Of a stretch of DNA of 64,000 nucleotides, positions 1-9,012 are shown one piece after another (position 1 is the first letter of the stretch; each line of letters opens with the position of its first letter). A program made the position numbers and the translations under genes. The notes under the pieces were generated by a model. It saw only the letters and a list, made by a program, of their open reading frames with translations. It made no database searches and was not told the DNA's origin. Origin of the DNA: CAYRDC01 sp964422925 (GTDB lineage Bacteria > Bacteroidota > Bacteroidia > Chitinophagales > S012-47); contig CAYRDC010000003.1 of the NCBI GenBank assembly GCA_964422925.1, positions 62,001 to 126,000 of the forward strand, given 5' to 3'.

Positions 1-720
1 CGGAAGCTTTTTATCCACGATGTCCCAAGTGGTGCCACCGTCCAGGGAGCGTGAATAAAGTGTGTAATTGTTGCATCCCCCACCGGAACAGGCATTGGCA
101 TGGATCAGGTGTATGGTCCTGCCGTCCGGTCCTCCGGAAACAGCCCGGGGCCAGATGCCGGAGAAATTACTCATGGACGTAGTGGTCCAGCTTCCGCTCC
201 CCAGTGTGGAACGATCCATGAACACCAGGTTATAAGCGGCAGGATCATGGGATATGATAAATTCCTTGTAGCCCCCGCTTCCGTCCGGCAGAATAACATT
301 GGCCGGCCAGCCGGTACGGATGTTTTCAATGCGTTGGGTAGGAGGAGTTGTCCAGTTCGTCCCATCGAAATACGCATAGTAAGTACCCCGGTCGGGCCAT
401 CCGCCTGAAAGGGTGGAAGCGCCCGTCCAGGTGGCCGTCATCTTTCCGTTGGGTCCCAGCACCAGGCGGGCCGGGGTGGCTGAATTGGTCTGAAGGTCAT
501 AGGTCGTGGTACCCAGTACCTGCCCTGTAACAGGCGTCCGGTGGCTTCCGGTATGTTGTTTTGGAGTGGCAGCCGGGGACATCAGCCTGTCCTGTGGGAA
601 TTGATACTTCAACGGGGCTCCGGCTTTCTGAATCGGAGTGTATTCTCCGGTCTGGATATTTTGAGCGGATAACCCCATCACTATACACGAGATGATGCAT
701 GTAAGTAAAATCCTTTTCAT
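1..720 (-). CDS. Secreted Asp-box (BNR-like) protein, N-terminal part, cut by window edge
   Basis: An open frame runs from an ATG at 720 to the first base of the window with no stop, so the C-terminus lies outside. The N-terminus is a clear signal peptide: MKR, a hydrophobic stretch, then LSAQ, with cleavage likely before or after Gln around residue 20. The mature part is rich in Gly, Thr and Trp. Near the window edge it holds an Asp-box of the sialidase/BNR type (SLDGGTTW, matching SxDxGxTW) after the pair NACSGGGC. Asp-boxes cap beta-propeller blades in secreted hydrolases and binding proteins, so an extracellular propeller is likely. The substrate cannot be told. A T9SS sorting domain at the missing C-terminus would fit the neighbourhood but is not visible. 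The gene has its own promoter-like region, including a dyad (see 767-798). Confidence 0.75.
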   Translation of the reverse strand, partial: MKRILLTCIISCIVMGLSAQNIQTGEYTPIQKAGAPLKYQFPQDRLMSPAATPKQHTGSHRTPVTGQVLGTTTYDLQTNSATPARLVLGPNGKMTATWTGASTLSGGWPDRGTYYAYFDGTNWTTPPTQRIENIRTGWPANVILPDGSGGYKEFIISHDPAAYNLVFMDRSTLGSGSWTTTSMSNFSGIWPRAVSGGPDGRTIHLIHANACSGGGCNNYTLYSRSLDGGTTWDIVDKKLP

Positions 721-766
721 ACCTAATGATTTTTTTTTCGAACAATAAATTTCCGGAATTGATGTC

Positions 767-798
767 TAAAGTTAGGGAATTGACAGTCAATTCAAAAA
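767..798 (-). promoter_or_regulatory. Putative promoter with dyad filling the spacer
   Basis: On the minus strand TTTTTG (798-793) is followed after 18 bases by TAACTTTA (774-767), close to the Bacteroidota consensus TTTG-N19-21-TAnnTTTG. The spacer is almost exactly a perfect inverted repeat, GAATTGAC-T-GTCAATTC on this strand (777-793, 8-base arms). An operator lying between the two promoter boxes is a classic repressor position. The dyad shares the word AATTGACTGT with the one at 16977-16998. The gene start is 46 bases downstream of the -7 box. The promoter assignment is inference. Confidence 0.45.
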
Positions 799-839
799 CA
801 GGCCGGGAGTCTGAGTGGAATTTTACGTATTTCGGACAC

Positions 840-2738
840 TTATCTCTTCCTGCGGGTTTGCTGCTGTTTTTCACGCTGCATCTGTTCCATTCGTTTTTGC
901 CAGCTTTCCAGCCGTCCCCGTTTTTTGGGTTTCGATTTGGCGGCTGCCGCCATTTGCTTACGCATGGCTTCTTCATTTACCAGGAATTTCTGGAAGAACC
1001 AGGTCTGGCCGAAGGTCAGGATATTGTACAGGAAGTAATAGTACGTAAGCGCAGCGGAGAAGCTATTGAAAATAAACAACAACATAATGGGGAAGAAATA
1101 CTGGAAATATTTCATCTGGCCGCTGGCCCCGGTAAGCTGGCTGTTCATCCGCGCGTACAAAATGGAAGATGCGGTCATGAGTATGGTGAACAGGCTCACA
1201 TGGTCACCATAAAACGGGATATTAAAGCCAAGGTCAATGATGGAGTCATAGGTAGTGAAATCCTGTACCCAGAGGAAGCTTTCCTGCCGCAGATTGAAAG
1301 CACCCGGGAAGAAACGGTACATGGCGATCAGGATAGGCAATTGAAGCAGCATGGGCAGGCAGCCGCCCAGCACACTTACTCCCGCTTTCCGGTAGAGCTT
1401 CATTTGTTCCATCTGGAACTTCTGCATGTCATTCTTGTACTTCTCCCGAAGGGCATCCACTTCGGGTTTGATGATCCGCATTTTGGCCTGCGAACGGTAG
1501 GATCGGAAAGTAAGCGGGGTAAGGATCAGTTTAATGAAGATGGCCAGCAGCAAAATGATCAGCCCGTAGTTGCCAATATACCTTTCCATGAAGGTGAAGA
1601 CAGGCAAAATGAAATGCCGGTTAATAAAGCCCAGGATGGATGATCCGAGCGGCACAATACGTTCCAGTTCAATGCCCAGTTTGGCGAGCTCATAATATTT
1701 GTTGGGCCCGAAGTAAAAATGCAGGGAATAGGTTGGCACTTCCCCGGGCTGCAGGGGCATATACAGTACGGTACGCAGCTTCTTGACTATTGTCCCGCTG
1801 TCGGGGTTTTTGACGAACGCCCTCCCGGAGCTGAAGGGCTGGTCAGTAATCAGGGTGCTGTTGAAGAACTGCTGTTTATAACTTACCCATTGCAGGCTGT
1901 ACTTCAGGGCTTTGTCTTCATATTCCTTCCTTTCCGACAGATAGTCCGGGGTTTCGTCCGGGATGCGGTAATATATGGTGGATTGCTGCTGCTCGTGTTT
2001 CAGGTCCCGTTCCAGCAGGTTAAGGTCCGCGGTCCATATGAAAGTCATGGTGGGTTGCCGGAGGCTTAATACGGATTCCAGCTTGTGGAAGCGGATGTCA
2101 AAATCTATCATGGCCTTGCTGCCGGAAAAGGTATACCTGAATTCCAGGTAACCGTCTTTTCCGGCTGGCGCGCGGAAAACCAATGTGGCGGTGTCCTCTC
2201 CGGAGAGCATGATGTCGCTGTCGGAGGGTTCGAAATACAATGAGTCGCTATGGATGTAATTCCTTTCGTTGTCGTAGAACGCGAGGCCGTATTGGTTATG
2301 CCCTTCGGAAAACAGGACAAGGGGTTTTTTATAGAAAGTTTTGTACCCTTTCAACTCCACACTCCGGATTATGGCTCCATGGGTTGAGAAAGTGATTTTG
2401 TACAGGTCATTCTCCACATGTATGAGCTTGTCTTCCCCCTGCATGGCTGCTCCAAAGAATCCCCTGGTCGGGATGGTGTCTTCCTGGCCGGCAGGAATTA
2501 TGGCCGTGGCGACCGTATCGGCTTTTCCGGGAACAATTGCCTGTGACAGGCTATCGGCCAATGACGTATCGCCCAGGGCGCCAATCGCAGCCAGGGAGTC
2601 GAGCCTGATCTGTTCCAGGGAATCCTGTATGTGTTTTTGCTGCTCGTTGTATTCAGCTACCTTTTTTTGATTATAAATGGAATAAACAATGACGAGCAGG
2701 AAGATGAGAATAAATCCGATTACGGTATTTCGGTCCAT
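840..2738 (-). CDS. yidC: Membrane protein insertase YidC
   Basis: YidC inserts proteins into the inner membrane, alone or with SecYEG. The 632-residue length and layout fit the Bacteroidota form. A first membrane helix lies at about residues 5-23. A large beta-rich periplasmic domain runs to about residue 350, and the conserved Oxa1-like core of membrane helices from about 370 to 580 (with FIKLILTPLTFRSYRSQAKM at its start). A strongly basic tail of Lys/Arg/Gln ends the protein and would contact the ribosome. The gene lies 40 bases downstream of pyrG on the same strand, a pairing common in this phylum, so the two are probably co-transcribed. The ATG at 2738 gives a proper first helix directly after MDRNT. 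Confidence 0.97.
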   Translation of the reverse strand: MDRNTVIGFILIFLLVIVYSIYNQKKVAEYNEQQKHIQDSLEQIRLDSLAAIGALGDTSLADSLSQAIVPGKADTVATAIIPAGQEDTIPTRGFFGAAMQGEDKLIHVENDLYKITFSTHGAIIRSVELKGYKTFYKKPLVLFSEGHNQYGLAFYDNERNYIHSDSLYFEPSDSDIMLSGEDTATLVFRAPAGKDGYLEFRYTFSGSKAMIDFDIRFHKLESVLSLRQPTMTFIWTADLNLLERDLKHEQQQSTIYYRIPDETPDYLSERKEYEDKALKYSLQWVSYKQQFFNSTLITDQPFSSGRAFVKNPDSGTIVKKLRTVLYMPLQPGEVPTYSLHFYFGPNKYYELAKLGIELERIVPLGSSILGFINRHFILPVFTFMERYIGNYGLIILLLAIFIKLILTPLTFRSYRSQAKMRIIKPEVDALREKYKNDMQKFQMEQMKLYRKAGVSVLGGCLPMLLQLPILIAMYRFFPGAFNLRQESFLWVQDFTTYDSIIDLGFNIPFYGDHVSLFTILMTASSILYARMNSQLTGASGQMKYFQYFFPIMLLFIFNSFSAALTYYYFLYNILTFGQTWFFQKFLVNEEAMRKQMAAAAKSKPKKRGRLESWQKRMEQMQREKQQQTRRKR

Positions 2739-2778
2739 GGGCAGGGGTGGATGTTAGCTGAAAATTTGAGTGCCAAAG

Positions 2779-4437
2779 TTAAGACATAGAAACCAAATTC
2801 CTTTTGCCGCCTTTGGGGACCTTATGCTCCTTTTGTATTTTGTATTTCATAGCGGCTTGCACAAAATGAACAAAAATCGGATGGGGGTTGGCCACCGTGC
2901 TTTTCAGCTCGGGGTGAAACTGCACGCCCAGGAACCAGGGGTGGTCTTTTAGCTCAATGATTTCCACCAGGTTATTGTCCGGGTTGATGCCGGAGGCAAT
3001 GATGCCGTTTTGCTCAAATTTTTTCAGGTATTCGTTATTGAATTCATACCGGTGCCGGTGCCTTTCGCTGATCGTGTCGGTTCCGTAAATCTGATAGGCC
3101 AGCGTATCCTTCTTCAGCCGGCAGGGATAGGCGCCCAGGCGCATGGTCCCCCCTTTGTTTACGATAGTTTTCTGGTGCTCCATCAGGCTGATAACAGGGT
3201 GGGGGGTGTTGACTTCCATTTCCGTAGAATTGGCTCCTTCCAGTTTCAGGACATTGCGGGCAAATTCCACTACCGCGCATTGCATGCCCAGGCAAATTCC
3301 CAGGAAAGGTATGTTATGCTCCCTGACATATTGAACGGTCAGGAATTTGCCTTCGATACCGCGATACCCAAATCCCGGGGCTACCAGCACGGCATCCAAC
3401 CCCCCGAGCTTTTTTTCCAGGTTTTCCCGGTTCAGGTTATCCGATTGGATATAGTGCAGGTTCACCCTGCATTCGTTGACTGCGGAACTGTGTGTGAATG
3501 ATTCATGGATTGATTTGTAAGCATCGTGCAATTCCACATACTTGCCCACCAGGCCGATATCTACTTCAGATTGTGGATTATTCAGCCGGTGCAGAAATTC
3601 CTTCCAGGACTTCAGGTCAGGTTCTTTTTTGGCGCTTAATTTCAGTTTGCTCAAAACAATTTTATCAAGTTGTTCCTTATGAAGCATTAACGGGACTTCA
3701 TAAATATTCGGGACATCCAATGCCTCAATTACCGCATTGATATTTACGTTGCAAAACAACGCGATCTTCCTCCTGACATCCTTACCCATGGGATAGTGGG
3801 TCCGGCAGACCAGGATATCAGGCTGAATACCGTTTTCGAGCAGTTCCTTGACGGAATGTTGGGTGGGTTTTGTTTTTAATTCCCCGGTAGTGTCCAGGTA
3901 TGGAAGCAGGGTAAGGTGTATGTTGATGCAATTGTTTTTGCCAAGTTTCCACCGGAGCTGCCGGAAAGCTTCCAGGAAGGGTTGCGATTCGATATCTCCC
4001 ACCGTGCCACCGATCTCAGTGATCACGATGTCATACCCGTCTGTTTCGCCCAGCAGCATCATCCTTCGCTGGATTTCATCGGTGATATGGGGCACCACCT
4101 GCACGGTTTTGCCCAGGAAAGCGCCTTCGCGTTCCTTACGGATTACGGTCAGGTACACTTTCCCGGTAGTTACATTGTTTCGCTTGGAGGTCGGCCGGTT
4201 CAGAAAGCGCTCATAATGTCCCAGGTCGAGGTCTGTTTCCGCGCCATCTTCGGTTACGTAGCATTCCCCGTGCTCATAGGGATTCAGCGTGCCGGGATCT
4301 ACGTTAATATAAGGGTCGAATTTCTGAATGGTTACGGAATAACCGCGACTGCTTAACAGGTTGCCCAGGGAAGCCGCCACTATGCCTTTGCCCAGGGAAG
4401 AAGTTACACCGCCCGTAACGAAGATGTATTTGCTCAT
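2779..4437 (-). CDS. pyrG: CTP synthase (glutamine hydrolysing)
   Basis: PyrG makes CTP from UTP, ATP and glutamine in the cytoplasm. The 552 residues show the N-terminal synthetase domain, beginning MSKYIFVTGGVTSSLGKG with its P-loop at residues 9-18. A class I glutamine amidotransferase domain follows from about residue 300. Its nucleophile Cys is in GICLGMQ near residue 380 and its catalytic His/Glu are in GVQFHPE near 505. Length and motif spacing are normal for the family. The gene is divergent from kdsB, whose product uses CTP to activate Kdo, and is followed at 40 bases by yidC. A TACCTTTG -7-like word lies 40 bases upstream of the ATG. Confidence 0.98.
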   Translation of the reverse strand: MSKYIFVTGGVTSSLGKGIVAASLGNLLSSRGYSVTIQKFDPYINVDPGTLNPYEHGECYVTEDGAETDLDLGHYERFLNRPTSKRNNVTTGKVYLTVIRKEREGAFLGKTVQVVPHITDEIQRRMMLLGETDGYDIVITEIGGTVGDIESQPFLEAFRQLRWKLGKNNCINIHLTLLPYLDTTGELKTKPTQHSVKELLENGIQPDILVCRTHYPMGKDVRRKIALFCNVNINAVIEALDVPNIYEVPLMLHKEQLDKIVLSKLKLSAKKEPDLKSWKEFLHRLNNPQSEVDIGLVGKYVELHDAYKSIHESFTHSSAVNECRVNLHYIQSDNLNRENLEKKLGGLDAVLVAPGFGYRGIEGKFLTVQYVREHNIPFLGICLGMQCAVVEFARNVLKLEGANSTEMEVNTPHPVISLMEHQKTIVNKGGTMRLGAYPCRLKKDTLAYQIYGTDTISERHRHRYEFNNEYLKKFEQNGIIASGINPDNNLVEIIELKDHPWFLGVQFHPELKSTVANPHPIFVHFVQAAMKYKIQKEHKVPKGGKRNLVSMS

Positions 4438-4477
4438 GGGAAGCCGGTTAAAAGGTGGTAAAGTTCGTTACGGGATA

Positions 4478-4485
4478 CAAAGGTA
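4478..4485 (-). promoter_or_regulatory. Putative -7 box for pyrG-yidC
   Basis: TACCTTTG on the minus strand matches the Bacteroidota -7 consensus TAnnTTTG exactly, 40 bases before the pyrG ATG. I found no matching TTTG box at the expected 19-21 bases upstream, so only the -7 element is supported. Confidence 0.35.
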
Positions 4486-4565
4486 GGTATTTTCCATGGG
4501 CCTTTCGGGGCTGTGGCGGTTGTTTTTGGCGAAATACGGTAGTTTCGCTTTGAATTCTTGCATAT

Positions 4566-5309
4566 ATGATCATCGCAGGCATTATTCCCGCCCGGTACGG
4601 GTCGAGCCGGTTTCCGGGCAAACCGCTGGTTTCCATCCAGGGGCATCCCATGATTGAATGGGTGTACAAGCGCAGCTTGGGGGCTTCGAGGCTCCATCAG
4701 GTGGTGGTTGCTACGGATGATCACCGCATTTACGATGCGGTAACCGCTTTTGGAGGCACAGCAGTGATGACCGCTTCCGGCCATGGCAGCGGCACGGAAC
4801 GCTGCGCGGAAGCAGTGGAAAAACTGGAACCCCGCCCGGACGTGGTGATCAACATTCAGGGGGATGAACCCTTTGTGGACCCCGGGCAGATTGATTTGCT
4901 GGCCGGCTTGTTTGAGAATCCGGACGTTCAGATTGCCAGTCTGTACGCGCCTTTGACTGACAGGGAGCAGGCGCTTGATCCGAACACAGTGAAGGTGGTA
5001 GTGTCCCGGGATGGCACCGCCTTGTATTTCAGCCGGCAGCCCATTCCGGCCCGGAAAGAAGCAGGCAAAACCTCCTGGCTGGCGCATATCGGTTTGTATG
5101 CCTATCGGGCGGATATTTTGCTGAAGCTTGCCGCCCTGGAACCGGGTGAAATGGAACAAGCCGAAAAACTGGAGCAGCTTCGCTGGCTCGAACATGGTTA
5201 CCGCATACAGATGGCCCGGACCCATGGCGACCACATAGCCATCGATACCCCGGCTGACCTGGAGCGCGCTCTCCGGACTATGAGTGCAAAACTGCGGCTT
5301 CCCGAATGA
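4566..5309 (+). CDS. kdsB: 3-deoxy-manno-octulosonate cytidylyltransferase
   Basis: KdsB couples CTP and Kdo to CMP-Kdo, the donor for the lipopolysaccharide inner core. The 247 residues begin MIIAGIIPARYGSSRFPGKP, the nucleotide-binding signature of this family. They also contain the INIQGDEPFVD segment that binds the sugar and metal, and a conserved HIGLYAYR stretch. Length is typical (about 245-255). The ATG at 4566 places the signature at the very N-terminus as expected. The gene starts a plus-strand run with rpe 36 bases downstream. It complements the lpx genes at 45.7-48.9 kb. Confidence 0.97.
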   Translation: MIIAGIIPARYGSSRFPGKPLVSIQGHPMIEWVYKRSLGASRLHQVVVATDDHRIYDAVTAFGGTAVMTASGHGSGTERCAEAVEKLEPRPDVVINIQGDEPFVDPGQIDLLAGLFENPDVQIASLYAPLTDREQALDPNTVKVVVSRDGTALYFSRQPIPARKEAGKTSWLAHIGLYAYRADILLKLAALEPGEMEQAEKLEQLRWLEHGYRIQMARTHGDHIAIDTPADLERALRTMSAKLRLPE

Positions 5310-5320
5310 TTACCGCCCTT

Positions 5321-5328
5321 TATCTTTG
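5321..5328 (+). promoter_or_regulatory. Putative -7 box for rpe
   Basis: TATCTTTG matches TAnnTTTG exactly and lies 17 bases before the rpe ATG. The same word at the same distance precedes purE (8520-8527). No clear -33 TTTG is visible. Confidence 0.4.
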
Positions 5329-5345
5329 AATTTTATTTTTGCGCA

Positions 5346-6020
5346 ATGAACCAGCATCTTGTTGCCCCTTCCATACTGTCAGCCGATTTTTCCCGGCTGG
5401 GCGAAGCCATTCAGATGATTGAACAACACGGAGCCGACTGGATCCATATTGATGTGATGGATGGGCACTTTGTCCCAAACCTTTCCATTGGCATACCGGT
5501 GGTGCAGTCGATCCGGCCTTTGACAAAACTTCCGTTTGATGTGCACCTGATGGTGGAAAATCCGGAGCAGTTTATCGGCTCGTTTGCCCGGGCGGGCGCA
5601 GACAGCCTGACTGTGCACGTTGAAGTGTGCAGCGACCTGCTTTCCGTGATCCGGCAGATCCATTCCGAAGGATTAAAAGCCGGGGTGGCTTTGAATCCTG
5701 ATACGGCTGTTGCCAAACTGGAAGACATTCTTCCCCATCTTGACCTGGTGCTCGTCATGTCGGTGCATCCGGGATTCGGGGGGCAGCGGTTTATCGCCTC
5801 GAGCCTGGACAAGGTCCGGGAAATGCGCGGGTTAATGGACCGTACCGGTTCCGGAGCTTTGCTGGAGGTGGACGGGGGTGTAAACCGGGGAAATGCCCCG
5901 GAGCTGGTAAAAGCAGGCGCGCAGGTGCTCGTAGCCGGGAGCAGTATTTTCCGGGCGGAAGACCCGGGCGCGGCCCTCACGTTGCTGAAACAGGCTGGCG
6001 CCAATAATTTAGCCAAGTGA
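5346..6020 (+). CDS. rpe: Ribulose-phosphate 3-epimerase
   Basis: Rpe interconverts ribulose 5-phosphate and xylulose 5-phosphate in the pentose phosphate pathway. The 224-residue TIM barrel begins NQHLVAPSILSADFSRLGEA. It has the metal-site segment HIDVMDGHFVPNLSIG, the SVHPGFGGQRF loop near residue 140, and VDGGVNRGNAPEL near the C-terminus. All are diagnostic, and length is normal. The start ATG lies 17 bases after a TATCTTTG promoter-like word. The following TonB receptor starts 21 bases downstream, so read-through is likely although the functions are unrelated. Confidence 0.97.
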   Translation: MNQHLVAPSILSADFSRLGEAIQMIEQHGADWIHIDVMDGHFVPNLSIGIPVVQSIRPLTKLPFDVHLMVENPEQFIGSFARAGADSLTVHVEVCSDLLSVIRQIHSEGLKAGVALNPDTAVAKLEDILPHLDLVLVMSVHPGFGGQRFIASSLDKVREMRGLMDRTGSGALLEVDGGVNRGNAPELVKAGAQVLVAGSSIFRAEDPGAALTLLKQAGANNLAK

Positions 6021-6041
6021 AATGCCGTTTAGTTTGCCAAT

Positions 6042-8507
6042 ATGCATCGATCCCTGATCAGGTACTTTTTGTTCTCCTTATTCCTGCTGGTAACCGGCCC
6101 CTTGCTGGCGCAAAACACCGGAACCGTGGCAGGCCAGGTTGTAAACCACCGGGGCAAGCCCATTCCTTTTGTGAATCTGGGTTTGGCCGAAATGCCGGAA
6201 ACCGGAACGGTTACGGATCAGGAGGGCAGGTTCACCCTTGAGATACCGGCCAACCGACCCCTGACTTTGTTTTTTTCTTTTATAGGCTATCAGCCTTTTT
6301 ACCAGCCCATTATGGTCGACAGGGGGCAAACCCTTCGCCTGCGTGTCATCCTGAAAAAAACCGCCACCAAACTGCCCGAAGTAGTGGTGGAATCCGAAAT
6401 CGACCGCGAGCAGATCAGCGTGTTTACCCTGGACCCCGTAAAGGTGGAATCCATACCCCTGCCTTCCAATAATTTTGAAAACCTGCTGAAAACCATCGGT
6501 CTCGGGGTAAGTACGGCCGGGGGTGAGCTCAGCTCCCAGTATTCGGTGCGGGGCGGAAATTTTGACGAGAACCTGGTGTATGTCAATGATTTTGAAATTT
6601 ACAGGCCGCAACTGATCCGTTCCGGCCAGCAGGAAGGATTAAGTTTTGTGAATCCCAGGCTGGTCAGTTCGCTGGATTTTTCTTCCGGTGGCTTTGAGGC
6701 CCGTTATGGGGATAAGCTTTCGAGCGTTCTGGATGTCAGGTATGTGCGCCCTGATTCCTTTTCAGCTTCGGGCGAAGTAAGCCTGCTCGGGGCCAGCCTC
6801 GACCTGCAGGGACGCTCGCGCAATTACCGCTGGATGTATCTGGCCGGCTTGCGCCAAAAGTCGAACCAGTACCTGCTCAACAGCCTGAATGTCAAGGGAG
6901 ACTACCAGCCTTCCTTCACTGACCTTCAGTCACTGGTAATTTTCAGGTACAATCCAAACCTGGAATTCGAGTGGATTGCCAATATGTCCCTGAACCGTTA
7001 CCGATTTGAACCAGTCAGCCAGATCACCTCCATAGGTACCGTGGATAATGTGAAGCAGCTCGAGGTGTTTTTTGACGGGCAGGAAGTGGACCGCTTCCGA
7101 ACCTTCATGAGCGGGCTTTCGGCAACCTACGCGGCCGACAGCAACCGCCTGCGGCTTAAGTTCCTGGTTTCCGCTTACCGTTCGTTGGAAACGGAAACTT
7201 TCGATATCATTGGCGATTATTTCCTGTACCAGGTGGAAAACAACCTCGGAGCGGATGATTTCGGTGAGCGGCTCTTCGGGCTGGGCTACGGCACCTACCA
7301 GAACTTTGCCCGCAATTACCTGGAAGCCCTGGTGGCCAATGCGGCCCATAAAGGGTATCTCTACCGCGACAACCATTTCCTGGAATGGGGTATACGGTAC
7401 GATCATGAAAGCATTAATGACCGGCTGAATGAATGGCAGCGGATTGACTCGGCTCTCTATAGCCTGCCGTACGATACCACCAAAGTGAACGTCTGGTCCG
7501 TCCTGAAAACCGAAAATGCCTTGAGCTCCAACCGTTTTCAGGCTTATTTTCAGGATACCTGGCTGATCACACCCGACAGCCTGACCGATATGAACCTGAC
7601 GGCCGGGGTCCGGGTCAATTATTGGGATTTGAACAATGAATGGCTGGTTTCACCCCGCGCGCAGTTATCCTTCAAACCACGTTGGGAGCGGGATGTTATC
7701 CTGAAAATAGCCGGGGGGCTGTACCAGCAACCGCCATTTTATCGCGAATTGCGCGACCTGGACGGTATCGTGCATACGGATGTAAAAGCCCAAAAGTCGT
7801 TTCACCTGGTTTTAGGCAGTGATTATGTGTTCAAGGCCTGGAACCGTCCCTTTCGCCTGATCACGGAGGCATATTACAAACGGTTATGGGACCTTGTGCC
7901 CTATGATATCGAGGATGTGAAAATCCGCTATTATGGTAAAAACATGGCCCACGGTTACGCAACAGGCATAGACCTGAGGCTGAACGGGGAATTCGTGGAG
8001 GATGCCGAATCATGGATCACCCTGTCGGTCATGCAGACCCGCGAAGACCTGGAAGGAGATTTTTACCTGGATTCCCTGGGCAACAAGGTGGAGATCGGCT
8101 ATTTGCCCCGGCCTACAGACCAGCGGGTGAATGTCGGAGTCCTTTTCCAGGATTACCTGCCAGGTAATAAGAATTTCAAGATGCACCTGAACATGCTTTT
8201 TGGCACCGGTCTGCCTTTCGGGCCTCCCGGCAGCGCGCGGTTCAGGAATGCCATGCGCATTCCACCTTACAGGCGGGTGGATATCGGCTTTTCCGCCCTT
8301 TTGCTGGACCCGGAACGGGAATTACCGCCAAAAAACATGTTCCGTTATTTCCATTCCATCTGGGCCAGCCTCGAGGTGTTTAACCTGCTCGGTATTGAAA
8401 ATACGATCTCACATATCTGGCTGAAGGACAATTACAACAATTTGTACGCTTTCGAAAACCACCTTACTTCCAGGCGCATCAACCTGCGGCTGGTGGTTAA
8501 GATATAA
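6042..8507 (+). CDS. TonB-dependent receptor with carboxypeptidase-regulatory-like N-domain
   Basis: This is an 821-residue outer-membrane receptor for TonB-powered uptake; the substrate is unknown. A signal peptide ends near residue 22 (LLAQ). A CarboxypepD_reg-like domain follows at about 27-110, with GTVAGQVVNHRGKPIPFVNL and a VTDQEGRFTLEIP turn. Next is a plug at about 130-230, with YSVRGGNFDENLVYVNDFEI and GGFEARYGDKLSSVLDVRY. The rest is a 22-strand-type barrel rich in aromatic residues. The protein ends NLRLVVKI rather than in the usual terminal Phe. No SusD-like partner lies next to it, so it is not a classical SusCD glycan pair. Confidence 0.9.
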   Translation: MHRSLIRYFLFSLFLLVTGPLLAQNTGTVAGQVVNHRGKPIPFVNLGLAEMPETGTVTDQEGRFTLEIPANRPLTLFFSFIGYQPFYQPIMVDRGQTLRLRVILKKTATKLPEVVVESEIDREQISVFTLDPVKVESIPLPSNNFENLLKTIGLGVSTAGGELSSQYSVRGGNFDENLVYVNDFEIYRPQLIRSGQQEGLSFVNPRLVSSLDFSSGGFEARYGDKLSSVLDVRYVRPDSFSASGEVSLLGASLDLQGRSRNYRWMYLAGLRQKSNQYLLNSLNVKGDYQPSFTDLQSLVIFRYNPNLEFEWIANMSLNRYRFEPVSQITSIGTVDNVKQLEVFFDGQEVDRFRTFMSGLSATYAADSNRLRLKFLVSAYRSLETETFDIIGDYFLYQVENNLGADDFGERLFGLGYGTYQNFARNYLEALVANAAHKGYLYRDNHFLEWGIRYDHESINDRLNEWQRIDSALYSLPYDTTKVNVWSVLKTENALSSNRFQAYFQDTWLITPDSLTDMNLTAGVRVNYWDLNNEWLVSPRAQLSFKPRWERDVILKIAGGLYQQPPFYRELRDLDGIVHTDVKAQKSFHLVLGSDYVFKAWNRPFRLITEAYYKRLWDLVPYDIEDVKIRYYGKNMAHGYATGIDLRLNGEFVEDAESWITLSVMQTREDLEGDFYLDSLGNKVEIGYLPRPTDQRVNVGVLFQDYLPGNKNFKMHLNMLFGTGLPFGPPGSARFRNAMRIPPYRRVDIGFSALLLDPERELPPKNMFRYFHSIWASLEVFNLLGIENTISHIWLKDNYNNLYAFENHLTSRRINLRLVVKI

Positions 8508-8519
8508 GCCGTCTCTTTC

Positions 8520-8527
8520 TATCTTTG
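8520..8527 (+). promoter_or_regulatory. Putative -7 box for purE
   Basis: TATCTTTG lies 17 bases before the purE ATG, in the same arrangement as at rpe. It falls just after the stop codon of the TonB receptor and would give purE its own promoter. The -33 element is not evident. Confidence 0.4.
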
Positions 8528-8544
8528 GATAAATTTTCCAGCGT

Positions 8545-9009
8545 ATGGCAAAAGTACTGGTGATGATGGGTTCGGAATCTGACCGGCAGGTGATGTCGGA
8601 AGCGGCCCGGTACCTTGAATGGTTTGGCCTGGAAGCCGAGGTGGAAGTGGCCTCCGCCCACCGTAATCCGGCACGTGTGGAGTCCCTGGCATCAGGCGCT
8701 GAATCCGGGGAATACGTTTGCATTATTGCCGGGGCCGGAATGTCAGCCGCTCTGCCCGGAGTGGTAGCGGCCCATACCTGTCTTCCGGTAATCGGAGTCC
8801 CGCTGGAAGGAGGCCTTCCCGGTGGCCTGGACGCTCTGTTCAGCATGGTGCAGATGCCTGCCGGCATTCCCGTGGCGACCATGGGCGTTGGCAAGGTTGG
8901 CGCTCGCAATGCGGCTATCCTGGCCGCGCGCATCGCTGCCCTGAATGATGCTAAAATCCGTTCGAGACTGGATCAGTTTACCGCCCAGGGATATAAGCTC
9001 CCTTCCTGA
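8545..9009 (+). CDS. purE: 5-(carboxyamino)imidazole ribonucleotide mutase
   Basis: Class I PurE converts N5-CAIR to CAIR in purine synthesis. The 154 residues show the nucleotide-binding GSESDRQVM near the N-terminus and SAHRNPARV with the catalytic His around residue 40. The IIAGAGMSAALPGVVAAHT loop and a VPLEGGLPGGLDALFSMVQM stretch follow. Length and motifs are typical of the small octameric enzyme. The 3' end is only three bases from the convergent secreted-protein gene. Confidence 0.97.
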   Translation: MAKVLVMMGSESDRQVMSEAARYLEWFGLEAEVEVASAHRNPARVESLASGAESGEYVCIIAGAGMSAALPGVVAAHTCLPVIGVPLEGGLPGGLDALFSMVQMPAGIPVATMGVGKVGARNAAILAARIAALNDAKIRSRLDQFTAQGYKLPS

Positions 9010-9012
9010 CCT

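Noticed and set aside
726..1643. 305-residue plus-strand frame opposite yidC
   Set aside because: It lies antisense to a certain yidC, has no recognisable domain and a non-protein-like composition.
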